From: Candidatus Glassiibacteriota bacterium
GTDB taxonomy: Bacteria; Gemmatimonadota; Glassbacteria; GWA2-58-10
DNA length: 6,183 nt
NCBI GenBank assembly: GCA_030604975.1
Contig: JAUVUV010000140.1
Location: 1-6,183 of the forward strand
Reading direction: 5' to 3'
Of this stretch, positions 1-5,146 are shown piece by piece; positions within the stretch are counted from its first letter, which is position 1, and every line of letters starts with the position of its first letter. The notes beneath the pieces are model-generated. The model did not search any database, was not told the DNA's origin, and saw only the letters and a list, made by a program, of their open reading frames with translations. A program made the translations under genes and the position numbers.

Positions 1-162
1 ACAGAGCCTGTCCAGACTTTCGGAAGTGCATTTTTTATCTAAATACTGCGTGGAATCGCGGTACTGGTCGTGAAGCTTGCGCGCTAACTTGGCCGCAATC
101 ACGCAGCCGACATACTTGGAAGAACTTCGGGCGGCTAATTCATCGGGTGTGTAATTCTTCAT
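1..162 (-). CDS. rpoZ: RNA polymerase omega subunit-like protein (partial, 5' end only)
   Basis: The first 54 codons are present, reading leftward from ATG at 162-160; the gene runs off the left edge. The peptide starts MKNYTPDELAARSSSKYVG, then CVIAAKLARKLHDQY, and ends with KKCTSESLDRLC. The pattern of a short leader, then K-Y-x(2)-x-V-I-A-A-K-x-A-R-x-L, followed by a K-x-(T/S)-x(3)-L-(D/E) segment is the layout of the omega (RpoZ/Rpb6-like) fold, which helps assemble the beta' subunit into RNA polymerase. The start is supported by a strong ribosome binding site on the minus strand (GGAGGG, complement of 169-174, about six bases before the ATG). It is transcribed away from grpE across a shared 334-base gap. 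Three cysteines in 54 residues are a mild oddity. The call rests on pattern resemblance over a short, incomplete sequence, so another small helical protein cannot be excluded. Confidence 0.6.
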   Translation of the reverse strand, partial: MKNYTPDELAARSSSKYVGCVIAAKLARKLHDQYRDSTQYLDKKCTSESLDRLC

Positions 163-193
163 AAGTTACCCTCCGGGATGCACGAGGTAATAA

Positions 194-205
194 AAAACCG
201 GTTTT
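194..205. promoter_or_regulatory. 12-base perfect palindrome, possible operator
   Basis: AAAACCGGTTTT reads the same on both strands. Its right half is reused in a second small inverted repeat, GTTTT-CTC-AAAAC (201-213). It lies 32 bases upstream of the rpoZ-like start codon, where an operator or promoter-overlapping site for that gene could sit. No known binding consensus is recognised. It may be chance in an AT-rich stretch. Confidence 0.3.
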
Positions 206-247
206 CTCAAAACTGCCACTGCCTTGACAGCCCTGAATATGATATTG

Positions 248-259
248 TTGGGAACCCAA
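248..259. promoter_or_regulatory. Short inverted repeat (5-2-5), possible operator
   Basis: TTGGG-AA-CCCAA forms two perfect 5-base arms around a 2-base centre. It sits midway in the divergent region, 53 bases before the plus-strand -35 box. Its spacing is that of a small dimeric-regulator site, but no specific regulator can be named from the sequence. Confidence 0.25.
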
Positions 260-311
260 AAAGATTTAGAATTAACAGCTTACAAACCAGAACTGCCCGG
301 CAGATAGTATA

Positions 312-340
312 TTGACAGTATTCAAAGTAAATCTTATTAT
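312..340 (+). promoter_or_regulatory. Sigma-70-type promoter, likely for grpE
   Basis: A perfect -35 hexamer TTGACA (312-317) is followed, after exactly 17 bases, by TATTAT (335-340), five of six matches to the -10 consensus. A perfect TATAAT also overlaps at 338-343, but with a 20-base spacer. Transcription would begin near 347, giving a leader of about 150 bases before the grpE ATG. The match is to the housekeeping sigma consensus. I did not find a convincing heat-shock sigma-32 promoter or a CIRCE element alongside it. Confidence 0.65.
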
Positions 341-496
341 AATTCAATTGATTGAAAAGATCAAGTCTTTAAGCTTTATGCCAATATGCGATCCCTGGAC
401 TGGAAAGGATGAAGGGGTAGTTTGTCGGAGGTGTTTCTTCCGGAACCAGGGGCCCTTGGCGTGGAGTAAAATAAGGATCACGGAAAGAGGTTGAGT

Positions 497-1111
497 ATGA
501 GTAAGGACAAAGGGAAAAAACATGGTGGCGGTAAATCAACCAAGAGGCACCAGCCTTCGGTTAAAGAACGGGAAAAGATTGAAATGGATAAGGTTAAATC
601 AGATACGAGACTTAAAGATACCGCTGTTGAGGCTGAACAGGCCGCCGAAGTGGAGCAGTCCCTGGAAGATAAACTGGCAGAAACCGAAGACCGGTACCTT
701 CGCGCGCTGGCTGAACTGGAAAACTTCAAGCGCCGCTCCGAGAAGGAAAAAAGCGAGTTTTCAAGCTATGTCAAGATTACTATTTTGCGCGATATCATTC
801 CGCTGCTCGATGATTTCAAGCGCTTTTTCGAGCATGTCGAAAACGGTGAGAGCGATCTGGATGAAAGTTTTGTACAGGGTGTCGAGATGATTCGGAATTC
901 CCTGGTAAAGGTCCTGGAGAAATATGGTGTGGAATCGGTCGAAAAGGCCGGAGTCCCGGTTGACTATAACCTGCACGAGGCAGTGCTTACCGAGCCTGTG
1001 AAAGAAAAGGAGAAAGACCATATCGTAGTGCAGGTGCTGGAGGTCGGCTACCGCATCGGAGACAAACTGATCCGGCCGGCAAAGGTAAAAGTGGGTATAT
1101 ATAATAAATAG
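497..1111 (+). CDS. grpE: GrpE, nucleotide exchange factor of DnaK
   Basis: A 204-residue protein of normal GrpE length. GrpE acts as a cytoplasmic dimer that opens the nucleotide site of the Hsp70 chaperone DnaK, releasing ADP so the folding cycle can continue. The N-terminal 45 or so residues are highly charged and lysine-rich. A long coiled-coil helix follows, with the typical RYLRALAELENFKRRSEKE block, then the helical bundle IPLLDDFKRFF. The C-terminal beta domain contains the GrpE signature: YNLHEAV, then HIVVQVLEVGYRIGDKLIRPAKVKV. The ATG at 497 is preferred over the TTG at 491 because AGAGG (486-490) lies six bases before the ATG but touches the TTG. The gene has its own good promoter (312-340). 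The classical neighbours hrcA, dnaK and dnaJ are not in the window. Identification is secure. Confidence 0.96.
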   Translation: MSKDKGKKHGGGKSTKRHQPSVKEREKIEMDKVKSDTRLKDTAVEAEQAAEVEQSLEDKLAETEDRYLRALAELENFKRRSEKEKSEFSSYVKITILRDIIPLLDDFKRFFEHVENGESDLDESFVQGVEMIRNSLVKVLEKYGVESVEKAGVPVDYNLHEAVLTEPVKEKEKDHIVVQVLEVGYRIGDKLIRPAKVKVGIYNK

Positions 1112-1128
1112 GAACTGTTGAATCAGGG

Positions 1129-1143
1129 CAATTGGGGGAGTAA
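1129..1143 (+). repeat. 15-base exact direct repeat, copy 1 (intergenic)
   Basis: CAATTGGGGGAGTAA occurs here, between grpE and nfeD, and again at 2219-2233 inside nfeD. The flanking bases differ on both sides. A 15-base exact match is uncommon by chance in a window of this size, but no function is apparent. Confidence 0.6.
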
Positions 1144-1190
1144 ATATTGACAGGAGCGCCAGATTGTGGCAACTTGATGAAGGGACAGTT

Positions 1191-1219
1191 TTGACGGGAA
1201 ATCTGTGAATAGTTAAACT
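1191..1219 (+). promoter_or_regulatory. Possible sigma-70-type promoter for nfeD
   Basis: TTGACG (1191-1196, five of six) and TAAACT (1214-1219, four of six) are separated by 17 bases and lie just upstream of the nfeD start, predicting a start of transcription near 1226 and a very short leader. A TTGACA at 1147-1152 has no suitable -10 partner. The match is moderate and could be chance. Confidence 0.35.
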
Positions 1220-1239
1220 TTGGATGAGCAACTGGAAAA

Positions 1240-2592
1240 ATGACCGTTTCTTATTATAAATTTCCTGCCGCTGCTACGATGCGCGCGCTGTTGATTACGC
1301 TGGCGGCCCTTTTCTCCATAATGGCTTCAGAGCCGGCATACAGTGCTCCGAGGGTGGATGTTGCAGTAATCAGCGGCATGATCGGCCCGGTGAGCAGCCA
1401 GTTTATCGAGGGGTACATGGCCAGCGCCAATTCAGCTGGCGCTGACCTGCTGGTAATTCAGCTCGATACCCCGGGAGGTCTGCTCACTGCAACCCGGGAG
1501 CTGGTAAAAATGCTGCTCGGCAGTCGGACCCCGGTTGCCGTGTACGTGGCCCCGTCAGGCAGCAGGGCGGGTTCGGCCGGAGTTTTTATCACTCTGGCCG
1601 CCCATATCGCCGCCATGGCTCCGGGAACAAATATCGGGGCCGCTCACCCTGTTTCAGTGGGGATGGGAGGCGGTGATGACAGCACCTCGGTCATGGAGGA
1701 TAAGATTGTCAACGATACAGCCGCCTTTATTAAAACCATCGCCAACCAGCGCGACCGCAATGTCGCCTGGGCTGACTCTGCTGTGCGCTACAGTGTGTCG
1801 ATCACCGAAACCGAAGCCCTGGAACGGGGTGTGATCGATCTGGTGGCACCGAGCGTGGAAGCCCTGGTGGACTCGCTGGACGGCCGCGTGGTGGCGCTCT
1901 CAGCCACAGACTCGGTCACACTCGAGCTTGCTGGAGCCATGATTGTCACCCATGAATACAACTGGCGTGACAAGCTGCTCGACCGCTTGAGCGATCCAAA
2001 TATCGCCTATATCCTGTTTCTTGCCGGACTGATGGGGCTTTATTTTGAACTTTCCAATCCGGGCCTGATCTTTCCCGGGGTGGTCGGGGGAATCAGCCTC
2101 ATCCTGGCGTTTTTCGCTTTCCAGACTTTGCCTATTAATTATGCCGGCGTGCTGCTGATCATCTTCGCGATAATCCTCTTTATCGTCGAGATCAAGGTTC
2201 CCAGCTTCGGTCTCTTAACAATTGGGGGAGTAATTTCCATGGTGCTTGGTTCGATCATGCTTTTCAAAGGAGAGTTTTCACCCACCATGCCTGAGATAAG
2301 TGTATCCTGGGACGTGCTGATACCGGCAGTCCTGTTTGTTGTGATCTTTTTCCTCGTCGTTGTCGGCAAGGCGATCCAGATCCACAAGAAAAAAGCCACC
2401 ACCGGCCCCCAGGGTATAGTGGGTGAAGAAGGCGAGGCGATTACGCGGCTTGCCCCGAACGGCAAGGTTTTCATTCACGGTGAAATCTGGAAGGCCACCT
2501 CGGCGGGTGAGAAGATCAAAGCAAAGAGCCAGATCCGCGTCACCTCGGTTTCCCGCCTGATCCTCACCGTGGAACAAGTGGATAAAAATTAG
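1240..2592 (+). CDS. nfeD: NfeD long-form membrane serine protease (ClpP-class, STOPP-like)
   Basis: A 450-residue protein with the full long-NfeD architecture. A signal peptide or anchor spans residues 14-36 (hydrophobic core RALLITLAALFSIM, possible cleavage after AYSA). A ClpP/crotonase-fold serine protease domain covers about 38-215. A multi-pass membrane region follows at about 255-376, then a C-terminal soluble beta-rich OB-fold NfeD domain at about 388-446. Within the protease, QLDTPGGLLTATREL (74-88) and PGTNIGAAHPV (128-138) are family hallmarks. Ser112 in SRAGSAG is the expected nucleophile and Lys155 in MEDKIVND the expected general base of the Ser/Lys dyad, by analogy with the archaeal PH1510 protease. 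The active site should face outside the cytoplasm. The ATG at 1240 has only a weak ribosome site (TGGAA) and an in-frame stop lies at 1225-1227. Met14 (1279) would give a more compact signal peptide but has no ribosome site. The slipin gene follows 118 bases later, the usual partner arrangement. Confidence 0.93.
   Translation: MTVSYYKFPAAATMRALLITLAALFSIMASEPAYSAPRVDVAVISGMIGPVSSQFIEGYMASANSAGADLLVIQLDTPGGLLTATRELVKMLLGSRTPVAVYVAPSGSRAGSAGVFITLAAHIAAMAPGTNIGAAHPVSVGMGGGDDSTSVMEDKIVNDTAAFIKTIANQRDRNVAWADSAVRYSVSITETEALERGVIDLVAPSVEALVDSLDGRVVALSATDSVTLELAGAMIVTHEYNWRDKLLDRLSDPNIAYILFLAGLMGLYFELSNPGLIFPGVVGGISLILAFFAFQTLPINYAGVLLIIFAIILFIVEIKVPSFGLLTIGGVISMVLGSIMLFKGEFSPTMPEISVSWDVLIPAVLFVVIFFLVVVGKAIQIHKKKATTGPQGIVGEEGEAITRLAPNGKVFIHGEIWKATSAGEKIKAKSQIRVTSVSRLILTVEQVDKN
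2219..2233 (+). repeat. 15-base exact direct repeat, copy 2 (inside nfeD)
   Basis: This is the second copy of CAATTGGGGGAGTAA (first at 1129-1143). Here it is coding sequence: it spans the TIGGVI codons of a membrane segment of the protease, so this copy is under protein constraint and the intergenic copy is the one needing an explanation. Confidence 0.6.
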
Positions 2593-2677
2593 CCCTGTTG
2601 TCTGCACTCTCAGGTTCAGTTCGGAGATCATATATCTATTTTTAGCTGTAAGTTGAGAGTAAACCAGCTTTTTCACC

Positions 2678-2693
2678 AAACCTTTCCAGGTTT
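2678..2693 (+). promoter_or_regulatory. Small hairpin just before the slipin ribosome binding site
   Basis: AAACCT (2678-2683) and AGGTTT (2688-2693) can form a perfect six-pair stem with a TTCC loop, ending five bases before the AGGAGG ribosome site at 2699-2704. It is too AT-rich and lacks a T-run to act as a terminator. It could modestly influence slipin mRNA stability or translation, or mean nothing. Confidence 0.25.
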
Positions 2694-2710
2694 CAAACAG
2701 GAGGTAGGAA

Positions 2711-3499
2711 ATGCCCCAGTTTTATGGATTCTTTTTCATCATCTTAGCGGTTATTTTTCTGCTCTCGAGCATGATCAAGATCGTTCGGGAGTACGAACGG
2801 GGAGTGATCTTCCGCCTGGGACGTCTGCTGCCTAAGCCCAAGGGGCCGGGCCTGATCATCCTGATTCCGATGATCGACCGCATGGTCAAGATCGGCCTGC
2901 GCACGGTTGCCATGGATGTACCGCCCCAGGATATTATCACCAAGGACAACGTCTCGGTGAAAGTCAACGCGGTGATTTATTTCCGGGTGATGGAGCCCGA
3001 TAAGGCCGTGGTCGAGGTCGAAGATTACATGTACGCGACCAGCCAGCTCGCGCAAACCACCCTGCGAAGCGTACTGGGCCAGTCCGAGCTGGATGAGCTG
3101 CTCTCCGCGCGGGAAAAGATCAACGAACAGCTACAGGGCATACTCGACCGCCACACTGACCCGTGGGGGATCAAGGTCTCCACTGTGGAGGTCAAGCATG
3201 TGGACCTGCCGGAGTCAATGCAGCGCGCCATGGCCCGCCAGGCAGAAGCCGAGCGCGAGCGCCGCGCCAAGGTAATCAACGCAGAGGGCGAGTTCCAGGC
3301 CTCCCACCGCCTGGCCGAGGCCTCAACCGTGATCCAGGCACACCCGATGGCCCTGCAGCTGCGTTTCCTGCAGACGCTCACAGAGGTGGCCAGTGAAAAC
3401 AACAGCACTATCGTCTTCCCGATACCTATCGACCTGTTCGAGCCCTTTATCAAGGCTAAAGAACTGCAGCTCAAGGCTGAGGCTGAGAAAAAAGAATAG
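2711..3499 (+). CDS. Slipin / stomatin-like SPFH membrane protein
   Basis: A 262-residue protein of usual slipin length. An N-terminal hydrophobic hairpin or helix (residues 5-24, FYGFFFIILAVIFLLSSMIK) anchors it in the membrane. The SPFH/band-7 domain follows (about 25-190) with family blocks REYERGVIFRLGR (26-38), GPGLIILIPMIDRMVKI (45-61), AQTTLRSVLGQSELDELL (114-131), TDPWGIKV (149-156) and MQRAMARQAEAERERRAKVI (170-189), the last entering an Ala/Glu-rich coiled coil. A hydrophobic C-terminal segment, STIVFPIPIDLF (232-243), matches the position of the stretch cut by the PH1510 protease in archaeal stomatin. Slipins oligomerise into rings that scaffold membrane microdomains. The start has an excellent AGGAGG site (2699-2704) six bases ahead. 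It follows nfeD on the same strand, and the two probably act together. The lower end of confidence concerns cellular role, not family. Confidence 0.95.
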   Translation: MPQFYGFFFIILAVIFLLSSMIKIVREYERGVIFRLGRLLPKPKGPGLIILIPMIDRMVKIGLRTVAMDVPPQDIITKDNVSVKVNAVIYFRVMEPDKAVVEVEDYMYATSQLAQTTLRSVLGQSELDELLSAREKINEQLQGILDRHTDPWGIKVSTVEVKHVDLPESMQRAMARQAEAERERRAKVINAEGEFQASHRLAEASTVIQAHPMALQLRFLQTLTEVASENNSTIVFPIPIDLFEPFIKAKELQLKAEAEKKE

Positions 3500-3561
3500 T
3501 TCGTCTTTGACCTGTCAATTTAACTGAAATCAGGTGGCTGCTGTTGTCCGGATGCTCGCTG

Positions 3562-3576
3562 TCCCGGATTGCGGGA
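3562..3576 (+). terminator. Weak stem-loop downstream of slipin gene
   Basis: TCCCG (3562-3566) and CGGGA (3572-3576) form a five-pair stem with a five-base loop, followed by ATTT only. It lies 63 bases after the slipin stop in an otherwise featureless 169-base gap. The stem is short and there is no true T-run, so termination here is uncertain. Confidence 0.2.
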
Positions 3577-3668
3577 ATTTGCAAGAAGGGCTCTTGAATG
3601 TTTGAGATGCCTCCTGTTTTGACTGATACGTCCGGAGAAGAAAAGTAAAACCAGGAATCCATAGAACG

Positions 3669-4991
3669 ATGACCTCAGACAGCTATTTGAATAAAACGCC
3701 CGCCACACAGGCCAGGGGATACGACCAGGTTATCGATTTTTTTAATAACATCGGGCTTAGCCGTGAAGCCTCGATGTACGTGAAAATGTTCCGCAACATC
3801 GTCCCCTGGCAGTTTACCGTTGTGCTGATCAGTGCCGAGTCCCTGAAACGCTCTTCCCGGACCGTTGCTCTCGACCTGTCTTATCTCTGCGGCCTGGGGC
3901 TTTACCCGGTGATTGTGCTCGATAACTTTCAGGCTGCTGTGGGCAACCTCGTTAAACCGCTGGAGGATCTGCCTGTAAAGAAAAGCACACAGGGAGGGCT
4001 GATCCGCAAACTTACCCTGACCAACAACCGGCTGGTCAATGCGGTAAGTGCCTCCGGGGGAAGAGCGACCAGTATTTACAACGAAATTTTCAGCCTCAAG
4101 ACCCCGGTTCCCAAAGAACCCGATTTCGATTTCCGGCTGCTGGTGGACTATATCGACCTTGCACCGATAAAATCTACGGTGCGCAATCAACACATACCAG
4201 TAATCAGTCCGCTTGTGATGGACAGCAGCGGGCGGATGGCCGTGATTAGCGCCGAGAAAGTGAGTAAGGCGCTCTGTAAGCGAATCACCCCCCAGAAATT
4301 TATCGTGATCAACGAGCAGGGTGGTATCCTGGACCGGAACGGGAATTTGGTGCAAAACATAATCCTGAGCACGGACTACCAGTCTCTGCTAGACTCGAAC
4401 ATGCTCGACGATTCCGCCCGCCAGCAGCTTGAGGCCAGTGTGCGCCTGCTTCGGGAAGTGCCCAACCTGACCCTCCAGTTCGCCTCGGCAGGAAACCTGC
4501 TTTACGAGCTGTTCACAGTCAAAGGGCAGGGCACTTATATCCGCGCAGGGCACGAGATACGCCAGGCTGACTCGTTCGACAAGCTCGACACAGACGCCTT
4601 GCGCGAACTGATAGAGGATGGTTTCGGCAAAAAACTGGTGGAGGATTATTTTGAAGAGGAGCCTCTCCAGGTGTTCTACGAGCGGAATTATCACGGCGTT
4701 GTCGTGGTCAAGCCCCTGGAGGGCGATATCTACTACCTGGACAAGTTCGTGGTGGGCCGGAAATGGCAGGGCGAGGGTATGGGCGCTCCGCTGTGGCGCG
4801 AGCTTACCAAGCATTACAGCAAGATAATCTGGCGGGCCAGCCCGAGCAACGCGATAAACCGCTGGTACCAGGAGCAGGCGGAGGGCTTCCAGCGCACCCA
4901 ACAGTGGGACGTCTATTGGATCGGCCTTTCCCCCTCCGAGGTGGGAAAACTGATCGACCGGGTGAAAAATATAAGAAGAACCGTGGTTTAG
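3669..4991 (+). CDS. N-acetylglutamate synthase, vertebrate type (AAK-fold plus NAT domain)
   Basis: A 440-residue two-domain protein that should transfer acetyl from acetyl-CoA to glutamate, the first step of arginine synthesis. Residues about 18-300 form an amino-acid-kinase (AAK) fold. Residues about 301-435 form the C-terminal acetyltransferase (NAT) domain typical of vertebrate NAGS and of bifunctional bacterial NAGS-K. NAT hallmarks are SFDKLD and FGKKLVEDYF (302-328), YYLDKFVV (355-362), the CoA-binding loop QGEGMG (367-372), IIWRASPSNAINRWY (386-400) and WDVYWIGL (413-420). In the AAK domain the lysine/glycine and GGG motifs of acetylglutamate kinase are replaced by LISAES (53-58) and VLDNFQ (83-88), and the N-x-N-A-D region by AVISAE (191-196), so kinase activity is unlikely. 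LLYELFTVKGQGT (277-289) resembles the arginine-binding signature, so feedback by arginine is plausible. The ATG at 3669 is the first start after an in-frame stop. Its ribosome site AGGAA is rather distant (11 bases). No other arginine genes are adjacent. Confidence 0.88.
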   Translation: MTSDSYLNKTPATQARGYDQVIDFFNNIGLSREASMYVKMFRNIVPWQFTVVLISAESLKRSSRTVALDLSYLCGLGLYPVIVLDNFQAAVGNLVKPLEDLPVKKSTQGGLIRKLTLTNNRLVNAVSASGGRATSIYNEIFSLKTPVPKEPDFDFRLLVDYIDLAPIKSTVRNQHIPVISPLVMDSSGRMAVISAEKVSKALCKRITPQKFIVINEQGGILDRNGNLVQNIILSTDYQSLLDSNMLDDSARQQLEASVRLLREVPNLTLQFASAGNLLYELFTVKGQGTYIRAGHEIRQADSFDKLDTDALRELIEDGFGKKLVEDYFEEEPLQVFYERNYHGVVVVKPLEGDIYYLDKFVVGRKWQGEGMGAPLWRELTKHYSKIIWRASPSNAINRWYQEQAEGFQRTQQWDVYWIGLSPSEVGKLIDRVKNIRRTVV

Positions 4992-5092
4992 TCTGAATCC
5001 CTTCGGGCCAATACCGGATTAATGCCTTAAATTGGCGATAAACGAGTCTACTGGAACGACTTTTTCAGACTCTGATCTTTCCCTTAAATGAT

Positions 5093-5114
5093 GGGGCACG
5101 GCACTTCGTGCCCC
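5093..5114 (+). terminator. Perfect 8-pair GC-rich hairpin, possible terminator or dispersed repeat
   Basis: GGGGCACG (5093-5100) pairs perfectly with CGTGCCCC (5107-5114) around a GCACTT loop. A run of five T follows at 5131-5135, but 16 bases away, so this is not a classical intrinsic terminator. It lies about 100 bases after the synthase stop and 32 bases before the aminopeptidase ATG. It may end the synthase transcript, lie in the leader of the next gene, or be a member of a REP-like family of small palindromes. Confidence 0.45.
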
Positions 5115-5146
5115 TTCGGGTTATTCCCCCTTTTTAATAATCGAGA

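Larger units (their letters stand above)
163..496. other. Divergent intergenic region between rpoZ-like gene and grpE
   Basis: This 334-base gap separates two divergently transcribed genes and is more AT-rich than the coding parts over much of its length. It holds the rpoZ-like ribosome binding site, a 12-base palindrome (194-205), a 5-2-5 inverted repeat (248-259), a strong plus-strand promoter match (312-340) and the presumed grpE leader of roughly 150 bases. An open frame from TTG at 312 can be drawn through the leader, but it has no ribosome binding site or recognisable protein and starts on the -35 box, so I do not call a gene. I see no CIRCE element (the HrcA operator) here. Confidence 0.7.

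Noticed and set aside
224..243. TTGACA at 224-229 with TATGAT at 238-243 as a second plus-strand promoter
   Set aside because: The spacer is only 8 bases, far too short for sigma-70, and no suitable -10 hexamer lies at 16-18 bases.
446..459. CCAGGGGCCCTTGG as an operator or terminator stem
   Set aside because: It is an imperfect palindrome with no loop and two mismatched positions, so it cannot fold as a useful hairpin and matches no known site.
312..494. Plus-strand open frame of 60 codons from TTG, upstream of grpE
   Set aside because: It begins on the -35 box of a strong promoter, has no ribosome binding site and no recognisable protein features, and ends where grpE begins.
491..496. TTG at 491 as the grpE start
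   Set aside because: The AGAGG site ends at 490, leaving no spacing to TTG, whereas ATG at 497 is six bases away.
1147..1175. TTGACA (1147-1152) as the nfeD promoter
   Set aside because: The position 17 bases downstream reads CAACTT, which does not resemble a -10 box; the pair at 1191-1219 is better.
761..1231. Minus-strand open frame of 156 codons overlapping the 3' part of grpE
   Set aside because: It is an antisense shadow of a conserved gene, with no domain features of its own.
3619..3648. TTGACT (3619-3624) as a promoter for the N-acetylglutamate synthase gene
   Set aside because: No acceptable -10 hexamer is found at 16-18 bases downstream.
3675..4355. Minus-strand open frame of 226 codons opposite the N-acetylglutamate synthase gene
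   Set aside because: The sense strand is clearly coding throughout, and the antisense translation shows no motif or ribosome site.
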